Made by a program: the position numbers and the translations under genes. Positions 44,022 to 53,363 of a stretch of 64,000 nt of DNA are shown here, piece after piece (positions within the stretch are counted from its first letter, which is position 1; each line of letters starts with the position of its first letter). This DNA comes from Peteryoungia rhizophila (GTDB taxonomy: Bacteria; Pseudomonadota; Alphaproteobacteria; Rhizobiales; Rhizobiaceae): contig NZ_STGT01000001.1 of assembly GCF_004912145.1 (NCBI RefSeq), forward strand, positions 186,001-250,000. Direction: 5' to 3'. Under the pieces are notes generated by a model. That model had not been told where the DNA came from. It made no database searches and saw only the letters and a program-made list of their open reading frames with translations.

Positions 44022-45995
44022 TTACCTCTTGCCCTTCGGGGCGCCCGTGCGGGGACCGGAGGGCTTACCGCCCGGGCCGCCAGAGCGTGGGCCACCGGAG
44101 GCACGTCCGCCCGGCTTGCCGCCGAAGCTTTTTCCACCACCGGGCTTGCCGCCAAATGACTTGCCAGCCGGACGGCCAGAGGGCTTGCCGAAGGACTTGC
44201 CTGCAGGCTTGTCGCCGAAGGAGCGGTCGCCCGCGGGCCTTGCGCCGCGCGGCTTGTCGCCGAAGGGCCTGTCGCCGGCCGGACGCTCGCCCCGGGGACG
44301 ATCATCACGAGGTCTGGCGTCACGAGGGCGGTCGTCACGCGGCCTGTCATCGCGGGCGCGATCCGGCGTGAACCGTTCCGTGCGCGGACGATCCGGCTTG
44401 TCGCCGAAAGGCTTGCGAGGACCGCGATCGCCGAAGTCCTTGCGCGGGCCACGGTCTTCACCTTCCCGGCGCGGTGCACGTTCGGCACGATCACCAAAAT
44501 CACGCTTGGGGCCGCGATCGGAACCCTCACGACGTGGAGCACGATCGTCACCGTCGCGGCGAGGCGGACGGGCGCCGAAGCCGCCAGGCTTTCCACCACG
44601 GCCGCCATCACGACCGCCGGGCTTCTGGTCCGGGCCGTCGGCGCGGATCCAGTCACCCTCTTCGTCCCGGGCGCGGGTAATCTGAACGGTCGAGGTCGGA
44701 CGGTCGTCGAAGCGGTCTGCGGGCTTGGCGCCACGCGGATCGGGCCTGCGGCGGGCGGCGGCAGCTGCCGCCTTCTCGCCGAGCGGACGGGCGCCGGGCG
44801 CCATCCAGACATTGGCGGTGCGGCCCTTCGTGTTGCCCGCTGGGCGCTTCGGCTTGTCGGCGAACTTGTCGCCGGGCTTGCCATCGTCGCGGCGAGTATC
44901 GAGGCGTCCAAGCGCACGCTCGCGGCGGTCGCCCTTGTCGGACCAGTCCTTAGGCGCGGCGCGCTTCTTGTCTGTCGGCCGCTCGTCGCGAGCCCACTCC
45001 GGCTTTGCCTCGCGGCTGGGCTTCTTCGCAGAGGCCGCCGCCTCTTCCTCGTCGACTTCGACACCATGGGCGTAAATCGGCGCGTCGAAATTGGCCTTGG
45101 ATTCCTCGATCAGGCGAGGGCCGAGCTGGTCGCGCAGCATGCGGCCACGCACCTCCTGGACCTTGCCTTCCGGCAGGTCGCCGAGCTGGAAGGGACCGTA
45201 GGACACGCGGATCAGGCGGTTGACCTCGAGGCCGAGCGCGCCGAGCACGTTCTTGATCTCGCGGTTCTTGCCTTCGCGCAGACCCATGGTGATCCAGACA
45301 TTGTGGCCCTGCTTGCGGTCGAGCGTTGCGTCGATCGCACCGTAGAGCACGCCGTCGACGGCGATGCCTTCCTTCAGCGCGTCGAGCGCCGGCTGGTCGA
45401 CTTCGCCATAGGCGCGCACGCGGTAGCGGCGCAGCCATCCGGTGGTCGGCAGTTCCAGCACGCGGGCAAGGCCACCGTCATTGGTGAGCAGCAGCAGGCC
45501 CTCGGTATTGATGTCGAGGCGGCCGATCGACATGACGCGCGGCAGTTCTTCCGGCAGGTTTTCGAAGACCGTCGAGCGGCCTTCCGGATCGGAATTGGTG
45601 GTCACCAGGCCAGCCGGCTTGTGGTAGAGCCAGAGACGGGTGCGCTCGATGCCACGGATTGGCTGGCCATCGACTTCGATCGTGTCGGCAAGCGTGGCGT
45701 TGAGGACCGGGGTCTCCAGCACCTTGCCGTTCACGGAAACGCGGCCTTCCATGATCATGCGCTCGATGTCGCGCCGCGAGGCGACGCCGGCGCGCGCGAG
45801 CAGCTTGGAAATGCGCTCCGGCTTTACGACATCCTCAGCCGCGGAGGCTTCGGCGCGGGGAGAGCGGGCGGGCTTCGACGCGGGCTTGTCTTCGAATTGA
45901 TCGGCCGACTTGGCGGACGGTTTTCTGGTTTGCGGCTTGCCGCTGCGGTCGGAGGGCTTGCCCGCCGGACGCTTGGACTTGTCTTTGAATGTCAT
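44022..45995 (-). CDS. Pseudouridine synthase (RluB/RsuA type) with long disordered basic tail
   Basis: A 657-residue protein. A basic N-terminal extension (1-55) leads to an S4 RNA-binding domain (about 58-105) and a pseudouridine synthase core with YHKPAGLVTTNSDPEG and the catalytic Asp161 in GRLDINTEGLLLLTNDGG. The catalytic part ends near residue 320. The last 330 residues are Gly/Arg/Asp/Pro/Lys-rich repeats (units like RPRDDRP and GDKPRGARP). Pseudouridylates 23S rRNA or 16S rRNA; the tail is probably an RNA- or ribosome-binding disordered region. Family enzymes without it are 230-300 residues. Confidence 0.9.
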   Translation of the reverse strand: MTFKDKSKRPAGKPSDRSGKPQTRKPSAKSADQFEDKPASKPARSPRAEASAAEDVVKPERISKLLARAGVASRRDIERMIMEGRVSVNGKVLETPVLNATLADTIEVDGQPIRGIERTRLWLYHKPAGLVTTNSDPEGRSTVFENLPEELPRVMSIGRLDINTEGLLLLTNDGGLARVLELPTTGWLRRYRVRAYGEVDQPALDALKEGIAVDGVLYGAIDATLDRKQGHNVWITMGLREGKNREIKNVLGALGLEVNRLIRVSYGPFQLGDLPEGKVQEVRGRMLRDQLGPRLIEESKANFDAPIYAHGVEVDEEEAAASAKKPSREAKPEWARDERPTDKKRAAPKDWSDKGDRRERALGRLDTRRDDGKPGDKFADKPKRPAGNTKGRTANVWMAPGARPLGEKAAAAAARRRPDPRGAKPADRFDDRPTSTVQITRARDEEGDWIRADGPDQKPGGRDGGRGGKPGGFGARPPRRDGDDRAPRREGSDRGPKRDFGDRAERAPRREGEDRGPRKDFGDRGPRKPFGDKPDRPRTERFTPDRARDDRPRDDRPRDARPRDDRPRGERPAGDRPFGDKPRGARPAGDRSFGDKPAGKSFGKPSGRPAGKSFGGKPGGGKSFGGKPGGRASGGPRSGGPGGKPSGPRTGAPKGKR

Positions 45996-46064
45996 TTGTT
46001 GTTTGCCTGTGGTTTGGGCTGTCGTATCAGGTCACGCGGCTCGGGTTAAGTGGAAAGTTCGTGC

Positions 46065-46517
46065 ATGGGGAAGACAAACGGCTTCATGGAGGCGGCCTTC
46101 GCGGAGGCGCGCGCTGCAGGCGCCCGCGGCGAGGTTCCCATCGGTGCCGTGGTCGTGCGCGACGGCGAGATCATCGGGCGAGCCGGCAATGAGACGCGGT
46201 CGCTGAACGATGTCACGGCCCATGCCGAGATCCTTGCCATCCGACGCGCTGCGGTGACCGTGGGCGACGAGCGCCTTGTCGAGGCCGATCTCTATGTCAC
46301 GCTTGAGCCCTGCACCATGTGCGCTGCGGCAATCTCCTTTGCCAGGATCAGGCGACTCTATTATGCTGCGGGGGATGCAAAAGGCGGGGCGGTGGAGAGC
46401 GGCATACGCTTCTACCAGCAACCGACCTGCCACCACATCCCGGAAGTCTATTCCGGCATTCGCGAGAGCGAAGCCGCCGAGATGCTGAAGGGCTTCTTCC
46501 AAGACAGGAGGGACTGA
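46065..46517 (+). CDS. tadA: tRNA-specific adenosine deaminase
   Basis: Deaminates A34 of tRNA-Arg(ACG) to inosine. The 150-residue protein has the zinc motifs TAHAEILAIRRA (His, catalytic Glu) and EPCTMCAAAI (two Cys). It opens with FMEAAFAEARAAGARGEVPIGAVVV. ATG 46065 is chosen; a GTG at 46050 is also in frame, but GTGGAAAG serves as ribosome site for the ATG. Divergent from the pseudouridine synthase gene, and its stop overlaps the next gene. Confidence 0.94.
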   Translation: MGKTNGFMEAAFAEARAAGARGEVPIGAVVVRDGEIIGRAGNETRSLNDVTAHAEILAIRRAAVTVGDERLVEADLYVTLEPCTMCAAAISFARIRRLYYAAGDAKGGAVESGIRFYQQPTCHHIPEVYSGIRESEAAEMLKGFFQDRRD

Positions 46518-46837
46518 TGATCTATGCCGCGCTCATCCTGTCGATCGCCGGCATGGCTGCCATTGCCATATGGGCCTATCGCAATGTGGCGCCTGAGCGG
46601 GCGCACCTGCCGATGCAGTGGTCGACCAACGGTACTGTCAACTGGCGGGCACCGCGTCTGGTCGCCATCGCCGCGACACCTTTGCTGATGCTCGCCCTGA
46701 TCGGCCTGGTTTTCGTGCTGTCCCGCGATGACCATGCCGAACGCGACATGGCGCTGTTGTGGATTTCCTTCATCGCTCCCGCACTGCAGGCGATGCACAT
46801 GGCGCTGGTGGCGCGCACGGTCGAGAACGAGGAGTGA
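46517..46837 (+). CDS. Small membrane protein, DUF1648/SdpI-like
   Basis: A 106-residue protein with three likely membrane helices (LILSIAGMAAIAIWAY, LVAIAATPLLMLALIGLVFVL, MALLWISFIAPALQAMHMAL). The motif ERAHLPMQWSTNGTVNWRAP resembles the DUF1648 loop of SdpI-like immunity or permease proteins (expected form HxxxxG). It starts at ATGA overlapping the tadA stop, so it is translationally coupled to tadA. Function unknown. Confidence 0.72.
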   Translation: MIYAALILSIAGMAAIAIWAYRNVAPERAHLPMQWSTNGTVNWRAPRLVAIAATPLLMLALIGLVFVLSRDDHAERDMALLWISFIAPALQAMHMALVARTVENEE

Positions 46838-46856
46838 GTCAGAGCTCTCGCCTGCG

Positions 46857-47339
46857 TCAGTCGGCGCGGGCGAAGGTTTCGAGCTTGTCACCGGCCAGCC
46901 GGTAGCGGATCCATTCCGTCTGCGGTTCGGCACCGATAGCGTCATAGACGCGGATGGCCGGGGTGTTCCAGTCGAGAACGCTCCATTCGAAGCGGCCACA
47001 GCCCCGTTCCACCGCAATGCGCGCGAGATGTTTCAGAAGCAGCTTGCCGGCACCCGAACCGCGGTAATCCGGCGAGACATAAAGGTCCTCCAGATAGAGA
47101 CCGTTCTTCGCCTGCCAGGTGGAATAGCTGTGGAACCAGACGGCAAATCCAGCCGGGTGGCCATCGGCCTCCAGGATCACTGCTTCCGTCACCGAGCCTT
47201 CGCCGAAGATGGAGGTGCGGATCGTCTGCTCGGTCGCTTCCACCTCATGGCCCGCCTTTTCATAGACGGCGAGTTCGGTGATGAAGCCGAGAATGGTGGC
47301 CGCGTCCTCAGGCGTTGCCGGGCGGATGGTGAAGTTCAT
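46857..47339 (-). CDS. GNAT acetyltransferase (spermidine/diamine acetyltransferase-like)
   Basis: A 160-residue single-domain GNAT protein. The acetyl-CoA binding motif is VSPDYRGSGAGKLLLKHLA; flanking segments IRPATPEDAATILGFI, VWFHSYSTWQAKNGLYLEDLYV and FEWSVLDWNTPAIRVYDAIGA resemble eukaryotic-type diamine acetyltransferase (SAT). The substrate is likely a polyamine or amino acid; not determinable. Convergent with the DUF1648-like gene. Confidence 0.88.
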   Translation of the reverse strand: MNFTIRPATPEDAATILGFITELAVYEKAGHEVEATEQTIRTSIFGEGSVTEAVILEADGHPAGFAVWFHSYSTWQAKNGLYLEDLYVSPDYRGSGAGKLLLKHLARIAVERGCGRFEWSVLDWNTPAIRVYDAIGAEPQTEWIRYRLAGDKLETFARAD

Positions 47340-47407
47340 GGGTCGACCTCAAGCAAAAGGGCAGGTCGTTTCCGCCCTGCCCTGGAGAATTCTAGATCGG
47401 AAAGCGC

Positions 47408-48040
47408 TTATTGGAACGGCATCCACCAGGAGCTGTTCTGCTGGGCTGCCTTGGCTTCCTTCTTGCGGCGCTTTTCCTTCTTGAGTTCCGGCTCGCCGAG
47501 ATCGGTCAGCGCGACTTCCTGCGTCTGGCGATATTCGGTCGGCGGATCGGAGAGAAGGCGGCGCTGGTCGAGATAGGCGCCCTTCTGCAGCTGACGGGCG
47601 TCACGGAATGCCTGCCACTTCTGCGTCTCGGTCATGGTGCCGGCCGTGCCGTAACCGGCGAGCAGCGGCGAGCGATAACGCGGGTTGTCGGCATTGGCGT
47701 CGGCTTCGGCCACGAGACGCTCACGCGCCTCTTCCGGCGATTCCACCCATTCGGGATTGTTTTCGCGGCTGGCGGCCGACTGTTGCGGTGCGACGAGCCC
47801 GGCCGTCTGGGCGCCACCCGGCGGCAGGACCAGATCCGGACGCGGATTGTATTTGGTGCCCTTGTTGGCGGCTTCGCGCGGGGCAATCGAGACGGCCGAG
47901 CCGACGTCGTCCACCAGCTGCTCCATTGCCGTCTTGTCGGTGCCATAGGTCGGGCTGCCGACGCAGCCGGAGAGACCGGACGTGACGCCGACAAGGCCAA
48001 CCAGACCGAGGCCAACTCTGAACAGATATGCCGATTTCAT
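47408..48040 (-). CDS. Lipoprotein of unknown function downstream of ileS
   Basis: A 210-residue protein with a lipoprotein signal peptide and lipobox LSGC (Cys26), followed by VGSPTYGTDKTAMEQLVDDVG, which is conserved in rhizobial lipoproteins found next to ileS. The rest is low-complexity and charged, with a Lys/Arg-rich stretch (KKEKRRKKEAKAA) near the C-terminus and a final WWMPFQ. Outer- or inner-membrane anchor inferred. No named family recognised. Confidence 0.8.
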   Translation of the reverse strand: MKSAYLFRVGLGLVGLVGVTSGLSGCVGSPTYGTDKTAMEQLVDDVGSAVSIAPREAANKGTKYNPRPDLVLPPGGAQTAGLVAPQQSAASRENNPEWVESPEEARERLVAEADANADNPRYRSPLLAGYGTAGTMTETQKWQAFRDARQLQKGAYLDQRRLLSDPPTEYRQTQEVALTDLGEPELKKEKRRKKEAKAAQQNSSWWMPFQ

Positions 48041-48133
48041 GAATGCCTACCAGTCTCGCCGCAGTTTCATAAGTCGTGCCGAATACACGTGACCAGCCCT
48101 GCCGGTCGATTTCGGCCAATTTCAGGCAGTTTT

Positions 48134-48167
48134 ACCGGATGACCCGCAAAAGCGCAAATCATCCGGT
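48134..48167 (-). terminator. Hairpin after ileS
   Basis: ACCGGATGA (48134-48142) pairs perfectly with TCATCCGGT (48159-48167); the loop contains an inner CGC-TTTT-GCG stem on the minus strand. It begins 10 bases past the ileS stop. There is no clear T run after it, so it may be a pause or mRNA-end hairpin rather than a full intrinsic terminator. Confidence 0.5.
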
Positions 48168-48176
48168 CAAATTTCC

Positions 48177-51137
48177 TTATCCGCGTGCTGCAAGCTCGCG
48201 GAGCGCCTGGGCGTCGCGGGCCGAAACATCAGGATACTCGGCATCCGAACCGACATCCTTCGTGATCTTCCAGGAGCGGGCACACTTCGTGCCCTCGGCC
48301 AGCTTCGGCTCGACGGCGACCTTGGTGCCATCGTCGAGACGGAAGGCTTCCGCCGGGCCCTCACCCGAGACAACAGAGATATCCGAGGTGATGCAGATCT
48401 CTGCAAAGTCGAGACCGTCGAGCGCCTTCAGGAGCTCGGCGTCCGCCACATGGACGACCGGGGCTGCTTCCAGCGAGGAGCCGATGCGCTTTTCCTTGCG
48501 CTCGCTTTCCAGCGCGCCGGTGACGGTACGGCGGACGGCGCGAACGCCCTTCCACTTTTCGGCAACCGCCTCGTTCGACCAGTCGGCCGGCACGGTCGGG
48601 AACTGCTCGAGATGCACCGATTCGGCCTTGGGATCACGCGAGAGCCAGGCTTCTTCCGTCGTGAACGGCATCATCGGGGCAAACCATAGGACCAGGCAGT
48701 CGAAGAGCTTGCGGATGACGAAGAGGGCAGACCGACGCTTCAGGCTCGACGGGGCGTCGCAGTAAAGCGTGTCCTTGCGGATGTCGAAATAGAAGGCCGA
48801 GAGTTCGACATTGGCGAAATCCGAGAGTGCACGGACGATGCGCTTGAAGTCGAACTCGTCGTAGCCCTTGCGCACGATCTGATCGAGTTCGGACAAGCGA
48901 TGCAGCATCAGCTTTTCGAGTTCCGGCAGATCGGCATAGGCGATCTCGTCGCCATGGTCATGGGCGAGCGTGCCGAGCATCCACCGAACAGTGTTGCGGA
49001 TCTTGCGGTAGCTGTCGATGTTGGTCTGGATGATCGTCTTGCCGAGGCGCTGGTCTTCCCAGTAGTCGGTGTTCATCACCCAGAGACGCAGGATATCGGC
49101 GCCCGACTGGCTCATGACTTCCTGCGGCGTCACCGTGTTGCCGAGCGACTTCGACATCTTGCGGCCGTCTTCGGCCATCGTGAACCCGTGGGTGACGACG
49201 GCATTGTAAGGCGCGCGGCCACGGGTGGCGCAGCTTTCGAGCAGCGAGGAGTGGAACCAGCCGCGATGCTGGTCGGAGCCTTCGAGATAGACATCGGCCG
49301 GCCATTTCAGGTCCGGGCGATCTTCCAGGGTGAAGGTGTGGGTCGAGCCAGAGTCGAACCAGACGTCGAGGATGTCTGACACCATCTGCCACTCTTCGCC
49401 GCCGTGCTCGGAGCCGAGGAAGCGTTCCTTCGCGCCTTCGGCAAACCAGGCGTCCGCGCCTTCCTTCTCGAAGGCTTCGAGGATGCGGGCGTTGACCGCC
49501 TCATCCTGCAGCACATTGCCTTCGGCATCGGCGAAGACGCAGATCGGCACACCCCAGGCGCGCTGGCGGGAGAGAACCCAATCCGGGCGCTGCTCGATCA
49601 TGGCGCGCAGGCGGTTCTGGCCGCCGGCGGGGACGAAGCGGGTCTGGTCGATCGCGTTGAGCGCGCGGGTGCGCAGCGTCGTGCCGTCGGCGAGGTCCTT
49701 GTCCATATAGACGAACCACTGCGGCGTGTTGCGGAAGATGACCGGCTTCTTGGAGCGCCAGGAATGCGGGTATTCATGCTTGATGCGGCCACGGGCGAAG
49801 AGGTTGTTGGCCTTGATCAGCGCGTCCATGACGCGTTTGTTGGCGTCGCCCTTCTTGCCGTTGTCGTCGAGCACGCGGGCGGCGCCGCCTTCGGCCGAGG
49901 GGCCAAAACCGGGGGCGTCTTCGGTGTAGAAGCCGGCGTCGTCGACCGGGAACGGGATCTTCACGTCGATGCCAAGGGCTTCGAGCGGACGGACATTCGC
50001 CATCCAGGCTTCAAAGTCTTCGCGACCATGCGACGGGGCCGTGTGGACGAAACCGGTACCGGCGTCATCAGTGACGTGGTCGCCGTCGAGCATCGGGACG
50101 GCGAAGGTGTAGCCGAGGTCGGCCAGCGGATGGGCGCAGGTGATGGCTCCGAGTTCAGCACCGGTCACGTCGCGGACGAGCTTGAAGGTCACCTTGGCCT
50201 TGGTTGCCGCATCTTCGGCGAGGCGCTTGGCGAAGATCAGCTTTTCTCCCGGCTGCGGGCCGAAGTCATTCGTCGCTTCCGTGATCTCGTAGAGACCGTA
50301 TTCGATCTTCGACGAATAGGAGATCGCGCGGTTGCCGGGAATGGTCCAGGGCGTGGTCGTCCAGATGACGACGGAGGCACCATAAAGGTCATCATTGAGT
50401 GAACTCGTGTGTGTCATCACCCGGTCCATTTTCTCCGGATGCGTCCGAGTGATGGCTTCAACCACCGGGAACTTCACCCAGATCGTGTCGCTCTCGACCT
50501 CGGCATATTCCACTTCGGCTTCGGCCAATGCCGTGCGCTCGACGACCGACCACATGATCGGCTTGGAGCCGCGATAGAGCTGGCCGGACATGGCGATCTT
50601 CAGCAGTTCGCCGGCGATGCGGGCTTCCGAGTGGAAGGCCATGGTCGTGTAGGGATTGTCGAAATCACCCTCGATGCCGAGGCGGCGGAACTCGTCCGAC
50701 TGCTTGTCAATCCATCCTTGCGCGAACTCACGGCATTCCTGGCGGAATTCGTTGACCGGGACTTCGTTCTTGTCCTTGCCCTTCTCGCGATACTTTTCCT
50801 CGATCTTCCACTCGATCGGCAGGCCGTGGCAATCCCAGCCGGGCACGTAGTTCGAATCGAAGCCGCGCATCTGGAAGGAGCGGGTGATGACGTCCTTCAG
50901 CACCTTGTTCAGCGCATGGCCGATATGGATGTTGCCGTTGGCATAGGGCGGGCCGTCATGCAGGACGAATTTTTCGCGGCCGGCGGCGGAGGCGCGGAGC
51001 TTCTTGTAAAGACCCATCTCTTTCCACTTCGCCGCCATTTCCGGCTCCTTCTGAGGAAGGCCGGCGCGCATCGGGAATTCGGTCTCGGGCAGATAGAGGG
51101 TCTTGGAGTAGTCGATCTTTTCAGGGGTATCGGTCAT
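48177..51137 (-). CDS. ileS: Isoleucyl-tRNA synthetase
   Basis: A 986-residue class I synthetase that charges tRNA-Ile. The HIGH signature appears in [14 protein letters not shown] near residue 70, the editing domain shows [14 protein letters not shown], and the KMSKS signature is [12 protein letters not shown] at about 685. Length is usual for the bacterial form. Start [13 protein letters not shown] is the rhizobial type. Followed by the lipoprotein gene. Confidence 0.97.
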   Translation of the reverse strand: MTDTPEKIDYSKTLYLPETEFPMRAGLPQKEPEMAAKWKEMGLYKKLRASAAGREKFVLHDGPPYANGNIHIGHALNKVLKDVITRSFQMRGFDSNYVPGWDCHGLPIEWKIEEKYREKGKDKNEVPVNEFRQECREFAQGWIDKQSDEFRRLGIEGDFDNPYTTMAFHSEARIAGELLKIAMSGQLYRGSKPIMWSVVERTALAEAEVEYAEVESDTIWVKFPVVEAITRTHPEKMDRVMTHTSSLNDDLYGASVVIWTTTPWTIPGNRAISYSSKIEYGLYEITEATNDFGPQPGEKLIFAKRLAEDAATKAKVTFKLVRDVTGAELGAITCAHPLADLGYTFAVPMLDGDHVTDDAGTGFVHTAPSHGREDFEAWMANVRPLEALGIDVKIPFPVDDAGFYTEDAPGFGPSAEGGAARVLDDNGKKGDANKRVMDALIKANNLFARGRIKHEYPHSWRSKKPVIFRNTPQWFVYMDKDLADGTTLRTRALNAIDQTRFVPAGGQNRLRAMIEQRPDWVLSRQRAWGVPICVFADAEGNVLQDEAVNARILEAFEKEGADAWFAEGAKERFLGSEHGGEEWQMVSDILDVWFDSGSTHTFTLEDRPDLKWPADVYLEGSDQHRGWFHSSLLESCATRGRAPYNAVVTHGFTMAEDGRKMSKSLGNTVTPQEVMSQSGADILRLWVMNTDYWEDQRLGKTIIQTNIDSYRKIRNTVRWMLGTLAHDHGDEIAYADLPELEKLMLHRLSELDQIVRKGYDEFDFKRIVRALSDFANVELSAFYFDIRKDTLYCDAPSSLKRRSALFVIRKLFDCLVLWFAPMMPFTTEEAWLSRDPKAESVHLEQFPTVPADWSNEAVAEKWKGVRAVRRTVTGALESERKEKRIGSSLEAAPVVHVADAELLKALDGLDFAEICITSDISVVSGEGPAEAFRLDDGTKVAVEPKLAEGTKCARSWKITKDVGSDAEYPDVSARDAQALRELAARG

Positions 51138-51454
51138 GGATCAGCCATCGGATGGGGCGACCTCAAGCGGTCGCGGAATTATGTCATGGGTTGGCGGCAA
51201 GCGGGCGCTAAGGCTTTCAGACCCAACGCCAAAAACCCGGACCTTCCCGCAGCTCTTCAAGCCGCCGGGAGGGCCGGGCCAATAATTCGAATGATCCGGG
51301 CCGCCGAAAGATACGTCATGGCCGCGTTCTTTAGGGGTTTTTCGCGCCGAAAGGAAGGGGCAAGATGGGCGAGATGGACAGGGCCTGGCGACATGCCTAG
51401 ACTGTGTTCATCACCCCATGTCTGCGGGCCATTTAATATCAGGGCGGAGACGGC
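51138..51454. other. Divergent intergenic region between ileS and a toxin-antitoxin pair
   Basis: About 317 bases with no credible gene. It must hold the promoters of ileS (minus) and of the antitoxin operon (plus; GGCGGAGACGGC ribosome site just before 51455, TTTAATAT as a possible -10). No T-box or riboswitch recognised. Confidence 0.4.
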
Positions 51455-51739
51455 ATGACACGCAAAGCGCAGCTCCAGGTCGACCTCGACGCCAAGCTCG
51501 CCGATGACTTTGCCGCGGCGGTCACATCCGCACAGACGTCAGAAAGCGACGTCCTGCGGGAGATGGTGCAGGATTATGTCGAGAGGCAGAAGGTCGATAG
51601 CGACTATCGTCAGTTCCTGGAGGCTAAGGTTGCGCGTGGTCGCGAAGACGTGGCTGCGGGAGAGGTCGTAGCGGCAGACGATGCCGAACGGATGTTTGCG
51701 GCGCGACGGGAAATGGCTCTCAAAGCGAGCCGCTCATGA
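51455..51739 (+). CDS. Ribbon-helix-helix antitoxin (ParD/RelB-like)
   Basis: A 94-residue protein with an N-terminal ribbon-helix-helix pattern: strand QLQVDLDAKL, then helices LADDFAAAVTSAQ and SDVLREMVQDYVERQ. The C-terminal half is charged and probably wraps the toxin. Its stop overlaps the toxin start (ATGA at 51736-51739), the classical order of antitoxin then toxin. Binds its own promoter as a repressor in known systems. Confidence 0.85.
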   Translation: MTRKAQLQVDLDAKLADDFAAAVTSAQTSESDVLREMVQDYVERQKVDSDYRQFLEAKVARGREDVAAGEVVAADDAERMFAARREMALKASRS

Positions 51740-52023
51740 TCGTTCGATGGACGCGCCAGGCCATTCGTGACCGCGCTTCCATCTTCGACTATCTTGCGGA
51801 AAAGAACCCGCTTGCCGCACTGTCCATCGACCATACCTTCGAACTGGCTGCCATTCAGCTTGGCCAGTTTCCCCATTCCGGCAAAATCGGCCTAGTCCTT
51901 GGCACTCGCGAACTCTTGCCGCATCCGAGCTATCGCCTCGTCTATGAGGTGACTAACGGCCAGCTCGCCATTCTCGCAATCGTCCACACCTCACGGCAAT
52001 GGCCACCGACCGACAGCGATTGA
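51736..52023 (+). CDS. ParE/RelE-family toxin
   Basis: A 95-residue protein of the RelE/ParE fold: IVRWTRQAIRDRASIFDYLAEKNP (first helices, in pieces), FPHSGKIGLVLGTRELLPHPSYRLVYEV and the C-terminal AILAIVHTSRQWPP with the VxHxxRxWP pattern typical of ParE-like gyrase poisons. Coupled to the antitoxin by a 4-base overlap. Target (gyrase or ribosome-bound mRNA) is not decidable by sight, although the C-terminus favours ParE. Confidence 0.88.
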   Translation: MIVRWTRQAIRDRASIFDYLAEKNPLAALSIDHTFELAAIQLGQFPHSGKIGLVLGTRELLPHPSYRLVYEVTNGQLAILAIVHTSRQWPPTDSD

Positions 52024-52037
52024 AACCATTGCCGGCT

Positions 52038-52277
52038 TTACTCGCCGCCGTCAGCCTCGACGACCGCACGCAGAGCATCGTTGATGCGGTCCTGCCAGCC
52101 GGGGCCGTCCTTCTGGAAATGGGCGAGGATTGCGCTGTCGAGCTTGATCGAGACGAGTTCCTTGACGTCCGGTGCTGCGCGGCGCTCGACCGCCGGGGCC
52201 ACGGGTTTTGGAGCCGGCCGGAACAGGGCTTCTGCGGCATCCTTCGGGTTCACGGGTCTGCGCGGCGTCATGGCCAT
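52038..52277 (-). CDS. BrnA-like antitoxin protein, orphan
   Basis: A 79-residue protein whose C-terminal half VSIKLDSAILAHFQKDGPGWQDRIN matches the ribbon-helix-helix of BrnA antitoxins. No BrnT toxin gene is next to it; the ParE pair on the other strand is a different family. ATG 52277 is used (another ATG two codons on). Convergent with the toxin gene (14 bases between ends) and 92 bases downstream of ribF on the same strand. It may be a transcription factor rather than an antitoxin. Confidence 0.8.
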   Translation of the reverse strand: MAMTPRRPVNPKDAAEALFRPAPKPVAPAVERRAAPDVKELVSIKLDSAILAHFQKDGPGWQDRINDALRAVVEADGGE

Positions 52278-52369
52278 GGGGTGCCTTTCGGGCTGTCTCA
52301 AGGGATTTGATGGGCGCACTAGGCGGCAATGAAGAGGCAGCGTCAAGCGCCATCGGCTCGCTACAAGCG

Positions 52370-53350
52370 TCAGAAGGCGATTGCCGCGTCCAATGCTCCG
52401 ATTGGCTTCACGCCCGAAAGCAATCCCCTCGCTTCGTCCGCATCCTTGTGGATCTGGGCGACCAGCGGATCGAGGCCGTCGAACTTCCACTCGTCGCGCA
52501 GGAAGCCGAAGAGCGAGACGGAACAGACCTCGCCATAGAGATCGCCGAAGAAATCGAAGACGAAGGTTTCGAGCCAGGGATCGCCATTGCTGGTGACGGT
52601 GGGACGATAGCCGAAGCTCGCGACGCCATCGCGGATGATGCCGTCGGGACGACGGAAGCGGACGGCGTAGATGCCGGGTCGTAACGTCGCTTCCGGCGGC
52701 AGATGCATGTTGGCGGTCGGGAAACCGAGGGTCCGGCCGAGCTGCTGGCCCTTCATCACCTCCGCTTCGACCGTGTAGCGATAGCCGAGGAGACCGGCGG
52801 CCTGTGAAACGTCGCCGTCTGCGATCAGGCCGCGGATACGGCTAGAGGAGACGACCTCAGTGCCCTCATCGCGGAAGGCGTCGACGAGGCTGACGCCGAA
52901 CCCATGGCGGCCGCCGGCCTGCATGAGATAGGCGGGGCCGCCTTCCCTGCCCTTGCCGAAATGAAAATCGAAGCCGGTGACGACTTCGCGGGCACCCAGC
53001 CAGTCCCGCAGGATCGCCTCGACAAAGTCTTCCGCCGAGCGCTGCGAGAATTCACGGTCGAAGGGATATTCGATCACCGAATGGAAGCCCATGGCTTCCA
53101 GGATGCGGGCGCGCAAGGATGGCGGCGTTAACCGGAAGACAGGCTTGTCGGGATTGAAGACGGTGCGCGGATGCGGCTCGAAGGTGAGGACCAAGGCAGG
53201 CACGCCGAGCGCTTCGGCCCGCTCCAAGGCCCGGTTCAACACCGCCTGATGGCCGCGATGCACGCCGTCGAAGTTGCCGATCGCCACGACGCCTCCGCGC
53301 AGGGCATCGGGCAACGGCTCCTTCTTTTCGTTGCGGTGAAAGACTGTCAT
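52370..53350 (-). CDS. ribF: Bifunctional riboflavin kinase/FAD synthetase
   Basis: A 326-residue enzyme that makes FMN and then FAD. N-terminal FAD synthetase domain: VVAIGNFDGVHRGHQAVL with the GxFDGxHxGH motif, and VVSSSRIRGLIADGD; C-terminal riboflavin kinase domain: GRTLGFPTANM and LRPGIYAVRF. It follows the HAD-IIA gene after 13 bases. In many bacteria ribF lies just before ileS; here the toxin-antitoxin and BrnA genes lie between. Confidence 0.95.
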   Translation of the reverse strand: MTVFHRNEKKEPLPDALRGGVVAIGNFDGVHRGHQAVLNRALERAEALGVPALVLTFEPHPRTVFNPDKPVFRLTPPSLRARILEAMGFHSVIEYPFDREFSQRSAEDFVEAILRDWLGAREVVTGFDFHFGKGREGGPAYLMQAGGRHGFGVSLVDAFRDEGTEVVSSSRIRGLIADGDVSQAAGLLGYRYTVEAEVMKGQQLGRTLGFPTANMHLPPEATLRPGIYAVRFRRPDGIIRDGVASFGYRPTVTSNGDPWLETFVFDFFGDLYGEVCSVSLFGFLRDEWKFDGLDPLVAQIHKDADEARGLLSGVKPIGALDAAIAF

Positions 53351-53363
53351 CGATGCCTGCGCC

